A stretch of 46,068 bases of DNA, from NCBI GenBank assembly GCA_025356695.1, contig JANXSE010000027.1, forward strand, positions 1 through 46,068, read 5' to 3'. This stretch comes from Betaproteobacteria bacterium. GTDB lineage: Bacteria; Pseudomonadota; Gammaproteobacteria; Burkholderiales; SG8-41. Position numbers and translations under genes: made by a program. Under the pieces are notes generated by a model. It made no database searches and was not told the DNA's origin. It saw only the letters and a list, made by a program, of their open reading frames with translations. Positions 24,513 to 32,986 of the stretch are shown in pieces (positions within the stretch are counted from its first letter, which is position 1; every line of letters begins with the position of its first letter).

Positions 24513-26066
24513 ATGTCTGACGAGCGCAATTCAGGGATCACGCGGCGCGATTTCATCAAAATCGGCGCCGCCGCTGGCGGCATTGCGGTTGCCGGTACGG
24601 AATTGATTGTTCCGGCATGGGCGAACCGACATCCGCATCCGCGTTCGACCAGTACCAAATTGCTCGATCGCAACATGTACCGCCGGAATGCCGACGTGGT
24701 GGCGCATTTCGATCCGGGGGAGGAGCGCGAAGCGAAAATGCAGATGATGGCGATCGGCGCGCGGCGCTTCATGTTCATGCGCGGTGATGTCATCGATATC
24801 ACCGACCCGATCAAGCCGAAAATGTTCAACCGCAAGGCCTTCGTCGGCAATCAGGTCAACCTTGCTTACAACCGCAAGCTCGGCAAGTGGATACTGATGA
24901 CCGGCGCCGGTATTGCCGGCACCTTTTCGACGCCGCGCGCGCCGCGTGGCAAGTATGACGATCCGTCGATGATTCAGCAGAATCTCAATCAGAAAGGCCT
25001 GCGCGGCGTGCGTTTTTACGATGCCAGCGATCCGGGCAAACTCATACCGCTGTCGGAGTGGAGTTGCGATCAAGGTGACCCCAGGCGCGAAGTGCAGACC
25101 GGCTCCGGCACGCACCGCAGTTTTTACGACGGCGGCCAGTACGCCTATCTGGATACCGCGCCCGACAACAGCTTTAATCGCATGGAAAGCTCGGTGCGCT
25201 ATTACTGCAACTGTGTGCAGATCATCGATGTGTCGAATCCGGCGAGCCCCAAATTCGTCACCAACTGGTGGATGCCGGGGCAGCGCGAAGGCGAAGATGA
25301 GGCTTACAAGAAATGGCGCGAGTACGGTGACACGGAATCGTGGACGACGCTGCACGGGCCGATGTACGTGCCAACCAAGGTTGAGGACGGCGGTAAGGTC
25401 GGCTACAGCGCGTGGGGCGCCTTCGGTATGCTGGTGCATGATCTATCAGACATCCGAAATCCGAAACTGATCGGTCGTTTCTATCCGAAAATGGAGAAGG
25501 GCGGACTGCCGTTTCACACCATCGACATCGCGCGCCTGAATCGCGGCTTCGTCATCACCAACCCGGAAGTGCTCAACCCGGATTGCAATGAGCCTTTGCA
25601 TCCACTGTGGGTGCTCGACGTCAAAGATCCGACCAAGCCGCGCGCGCTGGCGAAAATGCCCACACCGATGCCGCCGGGAGACGCACCCTACAATCACTTT
25701 TGCGATAAACGCGGCCGCTTCGGTCCGCACAATCCGCCGCATATGAAAGCGCCGGGCAAGGTCAATCCGAATTTCACTGCCTATGCCTATTTCAATGCGG
25801 GCGTTCAGTTCTACAACATTGCGGATCCGGCGAAACCGCGCAACGTCGGTTATTTCATTCCGCCGCAACCGGGCGACCTTGACGACTATCTGAGTTATCC
25901 GCGCGACGCCGGCGCGGTGTTCATTGAATGGGATCGCAATCTCATGTGGTGCGGCACCGGCACCGGTCTTTACTGCGTTACGTCGAAGGAACTCGGCAAA
26001 CCCGTGCTTGAGCCGATGGCAGTCAAGGAATGGACGCTGCCCGGACTGAACGTCGGGCATTCGTAA
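24513..26066 (+). CDS. Tat-exported LVIVD-repeat beta-propeller protein
   Basis: 517 residues. The N-terminus is a twin-arginine signal (TRRDFIKIGAAAGG to about residue 38). The rest contains at least five LVIVD-like repeats, each a strand plus D-x-S/A-x-P: GVRFYDASDPGKLIP, CVQIIDVSNPASPKF, LVHDLSDIRNPKLIG, LWVLDVKDPTKPRAL and VQFYNIADPAKPRNV. Such repeats build a propeller. The many cysteines (including YYCNC and WCGTGTGLYC) and histidines (HNPPH) in a Tat substrate hint at a bound metal or cofactor loaded in the cytosol. Function of this family is unknown to me. It has a strong ribosome site (CGGAGG) and lies between the receptor trio and an M24 protein. Confidence 0.8.
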   Translation: MSDERNSGITRRDFIKIGAAAGGIAVAGTELIVPAWANRHPHPRSTSTKLLDRNMYRRNADVVAHFDPGEEREAKMQMMAIGARRFMFMRGDVIDITDPIKPKMFNRKAFVGNQVNLAYNRKLGKWILMTGAGIAGTFSTPRAPRGKYDDPSMIQQNLNQKGLRGVRFYDASDPGKLIPLSEWSCDQGDPRREVQTGSGTHRSFYDGGQYAYLDTAPDNSFNRMESSVRYYCNCVQIIDVSNPASPKFVTNWWMPGQREGEDEAYKKWREYGDTESWTTLHGPMYVPTKVEDGGKVGYSAWGAFGMLVHDLSDIRNPKLIGRFYPKMEKGGLPFHTIDIARLNRGFVITNPEVLNPDCNEPLHPLWVLDVKDPTKPRALAKMPTPMPPGDAPYNHFCDKRGRFGPHNPPHMKAPGKVNPNFTAYAYFNAGVQFYNIADPAKPRNVGYFIPPQPGDLDDYLSYPRDAGAVFIEWDRNLMWCGTGTGLYCVTSKELGKPVLEPMAVKEWTLPGLNVGHS

Positions 26067-26106
26067 TCGGTCGTATTGCATGAAACCGCAAGTTCAGGAG
26101 ATTTGA

Positions 26107-27477
26107 ATGGCAAGCAAGCTGTCGAGAAAAAATAAACGCGTCGAACCGAAAATCGTCAAACGCGCGAGCATCGATCCGAAAAAACGCGTCAGCACTGCGC
26201 CCGACGGTTTGTATGATCCGGCCAATCCGGGACACCGCTGGGAGCGTCCGTTGCAGGCGCCGGGCCGCATGCAGGTCGATTTTGAGGAACGTGTCGATTT
26301 TCGCCGGCTGCATGATTACCGTCTGGCGCGCACCAAAAACGCGCTGGCCAAATCCAAACTCGGCGCCATGCTGGTGTTCGACCAGATCAACATGCGCTAT
26401 ATCTCGAGCACAGTGATTGGCGAATGGGCGCGTGACAAGCTGACGCGCTGGTGCCTGTTGACCGGCAATGGCGAGCCTTGGGTGTGGGACTTCGGTTCGG
26501 CGGCGCGCCATCATAAGTTGTATGCGCCGTGGCTGCCGACCAACCACGTACTGGCCGGCAACGTCGGTCTGCGCGGTGCGATCAATCCGCGCGTCGGCCT
26601 GTTCGAGGAGGCGGCGCAGGAGATCAAGGATATTCTGGTCGCAGAAGGCGTTGCCGATATGCCGCTCGGTATCGACGTCGTCGAACCCCCATTTCTGTTC
26701 GCATTGCAGAAGCTCGGTATCAAGGTGATGGACGGTCAGCAGGTCATGCTGGAAGCGCGCGAAATCAAAAGTTACGACGAAATCACGCTGCTTAACATGG
26801 CGGCGGCAATGGGCGACGGGGTGTATCAGGATATTTTCGAAGCGTTGAAACCCGGCGTGCGTGAAAACGAAATCGTCGCCATGGCGACCAAGCGTTTTTA
26901 CGAGATGGGTTCGGATTGCGTCGAGGCGGTCAATGCGATTGCCGGCGAACGCTGCAGCCCGCATCCGCATAACTTCACCGATCGCTTGATCCGTCCCGGT
27001 GATCAGGCCTATTTCGACCTGATCCAGTCGTACATGGGCTACAAGACTTGCTATTACCGCACCTTCACGGTCGGCAGCGCGACCAAAGCGCAGCATGACG
27101 CTTACAAGAAAGCGCGCCACTGGATGGACAGTGCAATCGGCATGTTGCGCCCGGGTGTGAGCACCGATCAGGTCGCGCGCATGTTTCCGAAATCAACCGA
27201 AATCGGTTTCGAAACCGAAATGTCGGCGTTCGGATTGAATTTTTGTCACGGTCTCGGCCTCGGTCTGCATGAACGGCCGCTGATATCGCGCCTGAATTCG
27301 CTGAAAGACCCGTACGAACTGAAGGCCGGCATGGTGTTCGCCGTCGAGACCTTCTGTCCGGCGAAAGACGGCGTGTCGGCAGCGCGTATCGAGGAAGAGG
27401 TTGTATTGACGCCGAACGGAGCGAAGATCATCACACTGTTCCCCGCGCAGGAACTGCCGATCGCAAACAAGTATTAG
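26107..27477 (+). CDS. M24-fold (pita-bread) protein with incomplete metal site
   Basis: 456 residues. After a basic N-terminal 50 residues it follows the creatinase/prolidase layout: an N-domain (about 65-215, with FDQINMRYIS) and a pita-bread catalytic domain (about 225-450). It resembles ectoine-hydrolase/DddP-type M24 proteins. Of the five metal ligands of the fold, D304, H381 (CHGLGLGLHE), E414 (FAVETF) and E429 (RIEEE) are kept, but the second aspartate of D-x10-D is Cys315 (GYKTCYYRTF in place of GYxxDxTRT). Dinuclear peptidase chemistry is therefore doubtful. It may use one metal for C-S, C-N or C-C chemistry, as creatinase and DddP relatives do. Ribosome site CAGGAG. Confidence 0.85.
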   Translation: MASKLSRKNKRVEPKIVKRASIDPKKRVSTAPDGLYDPANPGHRWERPLQAPGRMQVDFEERVDFRRLHDYRLARTKNALAKSKLGAMLVFDQINMRYISSTVIGEWARDKLTRWCLLTGNGEPWVWDFGSAARHHKLYAPWLPTNHVLAGNVGLRGAINPRVGLFEEAAQEIKDILVAEGVADMPLGIDVVEPPFLFALQKLGIKVMDGQQVMLEAREIKSYDEITLLNMAAAMGDGVYQDIFEALKPGVRENEIVAMATKRFYEMGSDCVEAVNAIAGERCSPHPHNFTDRLIRPGDQAYFDLIQSYMGYKTCYYRTFTVGSATKAQHDAYKKARHWMDSAIGMLRPGVSTDQVARMFPKSTEIGFETEMSAFGLNFCHGLGLGLHERPLISRLNSLKDPYELKAGMVFAVETFCPAKDGVSAARIEEEVVLTPNGAKIITLFPAQELPIANKY

Positions 27478-27561
27478 AACTGCGCCGGACGTAAAACGCC
27501 GGAACGGTGTAACAGCCAGCCCTTTTCGGCATTCTTATTTCCGGCATCACACGGAGACTCA

Positions 27562-28581
27562 ATGGCTACGTCAGCAAAAAAGAAAGCACCTGCAGTGCTG
27601 GATATCGGTCGTGAGACACGGCTCGAGCTTTACCGCCTGCAGCTTGAATTGCGTTATTGCGAAAAACGCGCCTACGATCTGTTTCTGCAAAATCTGATCA
27701 AGGGCACCAGCCACCTGTCGCTCGGGCAGGAGGCTATCGCTGCTGCGTTCGGTGCCGCCATGCGTCCCGACGACTATACGTTTTGCACTTATCGCGGCCA
27801 TGCGCATACGCTGGCGCGCGGCGCTTCGATGGAAGGCGTGCTGGGTGAGTTGATGGGGCGCCAGTGCGGCCTGCTTGGCGGCAAGGGCGGTTCGATGCAT
27901 TTGACCGACGTGGCGAAGGGCGTAATGGGCTCTTACGCGATCATCGGCGCGCATCTGCCGATCGCCGCGGGCGCGGCATGGTCGGCGCAGTATCGCGGCA
28001 CCAAACAGGTCGCGGTGTGTTTCTTCGGCGATGGCACCACCAATATCGGTGCGTTTCACGAGGCGCTGAATTTTTCGGTGGTGTGGAAACTGCCGGTGGT
28101 GTTTGTGTGCGAAAACAACCTCTATATGGAATACACGCCGATCAGCGCGGTCACGGCGGTCGAGCATCCGGCCGCGGATCGTGCGTCGGCTTACGGTTTG
28201 CCGTCGATCGTGGTTGATGGCAACGATGCCGACGAGATGTACATCACCGCCATGGCAGCGATAGAAAAAGCGCGCGACGGCGGCGGGCCGTCGCTGATCG
28301 AAGCGATGACCTACCGGCATAGCGGCCATTCGCGTGCCGACCCGGCCAAATACCGGCCGGAAGGCGAGCTGGAAAAATGGCTGCTGCGCGACCCGGTCGT
28401 GACCTATCGCGACCGGCTGCTCAAACTCGGTTTTAACGACCCCACATTGAAGGACGTCGAAACCGAGGCGATGCGCAAGGTTGATGCGGCAACGGCGATA
28501 GCCAAGACTTCGCCAGTGCCGTTGATTGCTGATATTGAGAAAAATGTGTGGGCGGACGGGGGCGCAGCATGGCGGAATTAA
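27562..28581 (+). CDS. 2-oxoacid (acetoin-type) dehydrogenase E1 alpha subunit
   Basis: 339 residues. The thiamine diphosphate motif runs from GDG (156-158) to NN (185-186), and the opening YRLQLELRYCEKRAYDLFLQ and GGKGGSMHL are typical of E1 alpha of acetoin, pyruvate or branched-chain dehydrogenases. With E1 beta it decarboxylates a 2-oxoacid (or cleaves acetoin) and passes the acyl unit to the lipoyl arm of E2. The gene overlaps that of E1 beta by 13 bp. E2 is encoded 4.4 kb downstream, after two amidohydrolase genes; no E3 gene is in the window, so the cell's general lipoamide dehydrogenase is probably used. Confidence 0.9.
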   Translation: MATSAKKKAPAVLDIGRETRLELYRLQLELRYCEKRAYDLFLQNLIKGTSHLSLGQEAIAAAFGAAMRPDDYTFCTYRGHAHTLARGASMEGVLGELMGRQCGLLGGKGGSMHLTDVAKGVMGSYAIIGAHLPIAAGAAWSAQYRGTKQVAVCFFGDGTTNIGAFHEALNFSVVWKLPVVFVCENNLYMEYTPISAVTAVEHPAADRASAYGLPSIVVDGNDADEMYITAMAAIEKARDGGGPSLIEAMTYRHSGHSRADPAKYRPEGELEKWLLRDPVVTYRDRLLKLGFNDPTLKDVETEAMRKVDAATAIAKTSPVPLIADIEKNVWADGGAAWRN

Positions 28582-29546
28582 CTTATCGCGACGCAGTCGC
28601 AGCAGCAATCGCGCAGGAAATGGCGCGCGACGAGAACGTCGTGTTTCTGGGCGAAGACGTGGCGGCGGCCGGCGGCGTGTTCAAGGCGACGGTCGGTCTG
28701 CTTGAAAAATTCGGCCCGCTGCGCGTGCGCGATTGCCCGATTTCGGAGCAGGCGATTTTGGGCGCGGCGATGGGCGCGGCGATGACGGGTTTGAAGCCGA
28801 TTGCCGAAATCATGTTTTCGGATTTTCTCGCTGTCTGCTGGGATATTGTTGCCAATGAAATGGCGAAAATACGTTACATGACCGATGGTCAGTTCACGAT
28901 GCCGGTGGTCATACGCACCGCCAACGGCGGCGGCTCGCGCTTCGGCGCGCAGCATTCGCAGGCGGTGGAGAACTGGGCGATGGCGGTGCCGGGGTTGAAA
29001 GTGGTCGCGCCGGCATTTCCTGCAGACGTGAAAGGATTACTCGCGGCAGCAATCCGCGATCCCGATCCGGTGCTGTTTTTCGAACAGAAGTCGCTTTATC
29101 CGATGAAGGGTGAAGTGCCTGACGGCGAATATGTGATCGAACTCGGCAAGGCCAATGTGCTCCGCCGCGGCAAGGATTGCACTATCGTCGCTCTGGCCTC
29201 GATGGTGCATCGCGCGATGGGCGCGGCGGCCATTCTTGAAAAAGAGCACGGCATCTCGGCGACAGTCGTCGATCTGCGCTGTCTGGTGCCGCTTGATACG
29301 CAAACCATATTGACCGAAGTCGCTGCCACCGGGCGTTTGATCACGGTCGAGGAAAATCCGCGGTTGTGCGGCTGGGGCGCGGAAATTGCATCTATCGTTG
29401 CCGATGAATGTTTCTGGGACCTTGACGGCCCGATACATCGCATCACGACGCCGCATATCCCGTTGCCGGCGGCCGATCTGCTCGAAGACAACACCATACC
29501 GTCGGTTGAGCGCGTCGTGCGCGAGGTTCGCGCAAGCATCGGTTGA
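28569..29546 (+). CDS. 2-oxoacid (acetoin-type) dehydrogenase E1 beta subunit
   Basis: 325 residues from the ATG at 28569. It has the transketolase-like pyrimidine domain (VFLGEDVAAAGGVFKAT, with the glutamate that activates thiamine), the RTANGGGSRFGAQHSQ segment, and the C-terminal transketolase domain (VDLRCLVPLDTQT, TVEENPRLCGWG). It forms the heterotetrameric E1 with the previous gene product. Family comparison does not settle whether the substrate is acetoin, pyruvate or a branched oxoacid. Confidence 0.9.
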   Translation: MAELTYRDAVAAAIAQEMARDENVVFLGEDVAAAGGVFKATVGLLEKFGPLRVRDCPISEQAILGAAMGAAMTGLKPIAEIMFSDFLAVCWDIVANEMAKIRYMTDGQFTMPVVIRTANGGGSRFGAQHSQAVENWAMAVPGLKVVAPAFPADVKGLLAAAIRDPDPVLFFEQKSLYPMKGEVPDGEYVIELGKANVLRRGKDCTIVALASMVHRAMGAAAILEKEHGISATVVDLRCLVPLDTQTILTEVAATGRLITVEENPRLCGWGAEIASIVADECFWDLDGPIHRITTPHIPLPAADLLEDNTIPSVERVVREVRASIG

Positions 29547-29591
29547 GAACAGCTGTAGCGATAAAAGATAAAAAATATACCGGAGGGGCCT

Positions 29592-31250
29592 ATGTTAAAT
29601 AAAAAATTCTTCGTGCTGGCAGTCGTACTTGCCTGCGCATCGGGTGTTCAGGCAGCAAATGCGGGGGAGGCGGATTTGCTGCTGGTCAACGGCAAGATCG
29701 TCACGGTCGACGACCAGTTTCGTATCGTGCAGGCAGTGGCGATCAAAGGCAACCGCATCGTCGCCGTCGGTAAAAATATCGACGTACGCAAACAGGCTGC
29801 CGCCGGTGCGAAAGTTATCGATCTCAAGGGCAGGACGGTGATTCCAGGCTTGATCGATAACCACTCGCACTGGATACGCGCGGCCGAACATGACGAGTTG
29901 CGTTTTGACGGCGTAACCACGCGCAAACAGGCGTTGAAAATGCTGGCTGAACGCGTGAGCAAGGCGAAGCCCGGTGAATGGATCGCGACCCTCGGCGGCT
30001 GGGCGGAACAACAGTTTACCGACGATCCGCGCGGTTTTCCGCTGGAAGAGCTGGATCGAATGGCACCGAACAATCCGGTGGTGCTGCAATCGATTTATAT
30101 CCACAGCTATCTCAACACTGCGGCGTTGAAGGCGGCAAAGATTGACGAAACAACACCTGATCCGACCAACGGTAAAATTGAAAAAGATGCTGGCGGCAAA
30201 CTGACCGGCGTCATACAAGGCGCCGGCGGCGTTGCCTTTGTTGCCGCGAAAATACCGCTGCCGGAAAAAGATCAATGGCTGGCGAATACGCGCAAGCTGG
30301 TCGCAGAGCTCAATTCGATGGGCATTACCGGCTGGCTGGATGCCGGCGGTCGCGGCATGGGTCCGAAACACTATGAGCCATACAAGTACCTGTCCGATCG
30401 CGGTGAGCTCAATGCGCGCGCATTCTGGACGACCATACAGCAGCCAAGCACAGCGGCGCAGGTTGACGAAGTGGTCAAAGTGATCGCGCAACAGAAGCCG
30501 TTCCAGGGCAATGATTACTTCGACAACGTCGGTTGGGGTGAATCGGGTTTTGCGCCGATGACAACGCAACTGCTGCGCGTTGGCGGCAATACCAAACCCG
30601 AAGATATTTTTCAATTCAAACGTGTTGCGCAGGCGCTGGCCGAGAAGGGGCTCTACTACAACACACACGTCGAAATGACGCCGATCATCGACATCTTCCT
30701 CGATCAATACGAGGACATCGCGAAGAATGTGCCGTTCAAAGCGCTGCACTGGTCGTTCTCGCATCTCGACCAGATTGATGAGGTGCAGCTCGAGCGCATG
30801 AAGAAGCTCGGCATGTCGGCGCAGATCCACAGCCGCCCGCTGATTCAGGGCGCATTGATGCACAAGGTGCACGGTGACAAGGCGTGGGATATGCCGCCGT
30901 TCCGCCGCGTGCAGGATAGCGGAATCCGCTGGGGCCTCGGTTCGGATGCGACCGCGGTGACGACGTCGAACCCGTTCTACACCTTGTCATTCGCAGTCAC
31001 CGGCAAAATGATCGGCGGCAGGCACGTGAATCGCCAGAGCGTGACGCGTGAAGAAGCCTTGATCGCGCACACGCGCAGCAATGCGACGATCGTTTTTCAG
31101 GAAAGTAATCTCGGCTCAATCCAGAACGGCAAATACGCCGACCTGCTGGTGCTGGATCGCGATTACCTGACGATACCGGCAGACCGGATCAAGGACATCA
31201 AGCCCGTGATCACGATGGTCGGCGGCAAAGTCGTCTACGAGCGCAAGTGA
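29592..31250 (+). CDS. Exported amidohydrolase (YtcJ-like) 1
   Basis: 552 residues with a signal peptide (MLNKKFFVLAVVLACASG, cut near VQAANAGEA). It has the amidohydrolase_3 layout: a short beta-sandwich, then the barrel with H91-S-H93 (DNHSHW), a histidine in NTHVEM, another in WSFSHLDQ, and the aspartate in GLGSDAT, ending in the sandwich strand ADLLVLDRDYLTI. These residues place one or two metals that hydrolyse C-N or C-O bonds of cyclic or linear substrates. The protein is probably periplasmic. Its gene is next to a close paralogue and both interrupt the E1-E2 dehydrogenase genes. Ribosome site CCGGAGG. Confidence 0.88.
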   Translation: MLNKKFFVLAVVLACASGVQAANAGEADLLLVNGKIVTVDDQFRIVQAVAIKGNRIVAVGKNIDVRKQAAAGAKVIDLKGRTVIPGLIDNHSHWIRAAEHDELRFDGVTTRKQALKMLAERVSKAKPGEWIATLGGWAEQQFTDDPRGFPLEELDRMAPNNPVVLQSIYIHSYLNTAALKAAKIDETTPDPTNGKIEKDAGGKLTGVIQGAGGVAFVAAKIPLPEKDQWLANTRKLVAELNSMGITGWLDAGGRGMGPKHYEPYKYLSDRGELNARAFWTTIQQPSTAAQVDEVVKVIAQQKPFQGNDYFDNVGWGESGFAPMTTQLLRVGGNTKPEDIFQFKRVAQALAEKGLYYNTHVEMTPIIDIFLDQYEDIAKNVPFKALHWSFSHLDQIDEVQLERMKKLGMSAQIHSRPLIQGALMHKVHGDKAWDMPPFRRVQDSGIRWGLGSDATAVTTSNPFYTLSFAVTGKMIGGRHVNRQSVTREEALIAHTRSNATIVFQESNLGSIQNGKYADLLVLDRDYLTIPADRIKDIKPVITMVGGKVVYERK

Positions 31251-31289
31251 GAGTTCAGGATCCGGGAATCAGGATTGAGTGAGGTCGCT

Positions 31290-32966
31290 ATGAAAATTTC
31301 TCGTCTGATAAATTGCGCTACGTTCGCATGCATATTGGCTGGCGCGACGATATCTCCTTCGTTCGCCGCAGAGACCGCCGATACGGTATTTCTCAACGGC
31401 AAGGTACTGACGGTTGATGGCCGCTTCACTGTGACACAGGCGGTTGCCGTCAAAGGCGAACGCATCATGGCAACCGGCAGCAATGCCGATATCGCCAAAC
31501 TCACCGGTACGCAGACGCGCAAAATCGATCTGAAGGGCAAGACAGTTATTCCCGGACTGATCGACAACCACGCCCATTTCATGCGCGCTGCGGAATACTG
31601 GCATCAGGAAGTGCGCCTCGATGGCGTCACTTCAAGAGCAAAGGCGCTTGAGATGATTGCCGCGAAAGCGAAGGCGTCCAAACCTGGCGAATGGGTGCTG
31701 GCACTGGGCGGTTGGTCGATTGAGCAGTTCGAAGACGGCCGGCGCGCCTTCACGCGCGAAGAACTCGACCGCGTCGCACCGGACAATCCGGTGGTTCTGC
31801 AATTGATCTATTTCCGCATCTTCACTAATAGCGCGGGTTTGAAGGCGCTGGGTATCGACGAAAAAACACCCAATCCGCCGGGTAGCAGCATCGTCAAAGA
31901 TTCGCAGGGCCAGCCGACCGGTGTGTTGAACGGCGGCGGTGCGGTGCGCATGACACTCGGCAAACTCGGCGAAGTAGCGATGGCGAAGATGACTGAAAAC
32001 GCCAAAACCATGTTCAGCGACCTGAATCGTATGGGCATGACCTCGTACATCGATATGGGCGGCCGCTCCTTTCATCCGAAATATTTTGAACCGGTGCGCG
32101 CACTGGCTAAAAACAAGGCGCTGACCATGCGGGTGTTTTACCACCTGTGGCTGGAACCCGAATCGCCGAAAGACGTTGATGGCGCGCTCAACATCATCAA
32201 GAGCATGAAGACTTTTCAGGGCGACAACTGGTTTGACGGCATCGGTTACGGCGAAACCGTTTATTTCCCGCTGCACGACAGCACGCTGGTGGAGAAAACC
32301 CAGCCCTCCGCCGAGAACATGCTGCAGTGGCGGCGTATCGCGCAGGCAGTGGCAGACCGCAGCATGACGCTGAATGTGCACGCGCAGCTGCGCGGTTCGA
32401 TCGAAGCATTTCTGACGGCGATTGAAGACATCAACAAGGTCAAGCCGGTCAAAGGGCTGCGCTGGACCTTCTCGCACGTTGATCAACTCGAACCGCAGGA
32501 CCTGGAGCGCCTGCACCAGCTCGGCATGAGCGTGCAACTGCACAGCCGGCCGACCATCCAGGGCGTGCTGTTCCACAATGTATATGGCGACAGGGCCTAC
32601 GATATGCCGCCGCTGCGGATGGTGCAGGATAGCGGCATCCACTGGGGCCTGGGTTCGGATGCAACCGCGGTGACGCCGTCGAATCCGTTTTACACGCTGG
32701 GCTGGGCAGTCACCGGCCGCATGTTCGGCGGTTTCAAGGTCAACCGTCAGACCCTCACGCGCGAAGAAGCGCTGATTGCGCATACCCGTTCGAATGCGGA
32801 TTTTGCCTTTCGCGAAGGCGATATCGGTTCGCTGCAGAAAGGCATGTATGCCGATCTGCTGGTGCTCGACCGCGATTACATGACGGTGCCGGCGGAGCAG
32901 ATCAAGGATATCAAACCGCTGATGACGATGGTCAACGGCAAAGTTGTATACGAAGCGGCGAAGTAA
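31290..32966 (+). CDS. Exported amidohydrolase (YtcJ-like) 2
   Basis: 558 residues from the ATG at 31290 (a TTG five codons earlier is possible). Signal peptide ending ISPSFAAETA. Metal residues match those of its neighbour: H94-A-H96 (DNHAHF), NVHAQL, WTFSHVDQ and GLGSDAT. It runs parallel to amidohydrolase 1 along its entire length (both end with IKDIKP, then TMV and GKVVYE), so the pair arose by tandem duplication and has diverged in the substrate-facing segments (HQEVRLDG against HDELRFDG; GETVYFP against GESGFAP). Confidence 0.88.
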   Translation: MKISRLINCATFACILAGATISPSFAAETADTVFLNGKVLTVDGRFTVTQAVAVKGERIMATGSNADIAKLTGTQTRKIDLKGKTVIPGLIDNHAHFMRAAEYWHQEVRLDGVTSRAKALEMIAAKAKASKPGEWVLALGGWSIEQFEDGRRAFTREELDRVAPDNPVVLQLIYFRIFTNSAGLKALGIDEKTPNPPGSSIVKDSQGQPTGVLNGGGAVRMTLGKLGEVAMAKMTENAKTMFSDLNRMGMTSYIDMGGRSFHPKYFEPVRALAKNKALTMRVFYHLWLEPESPKDVDGALNIIKSMKTFQGDNWFDGIGYGETVYFPLHDSTLVEKTQPSAENMLQWRRIAQAVADRSMTLNVHAQLRGSIEAFLTAIEDINKVKPVKGLRWTFSHVDQLEPQDLERLHQLGMSVQLHSRPTIQGVLFHNVYGDRAYDMPPLRMVQDSGIHWGLGSDATAVTPSNPFYTLGWAVTGRMFGGFKVNRQTLTREEALIAHTRSNADFAFREGDIGSLQKGMYADLLVLDRDYMTVPAEQIKDIKPLMTMVNGKVVYEAAK

Positions 32967-32986
32967 TCACAGTTCAGGAGACGTAG

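Noticed and set aside
26107..27477. Annotating this M24 protein as DMSP lyase DddP
   Set aside because: The fold and N-domain resemble DddP, but two DddP metal aspartates are missing here.
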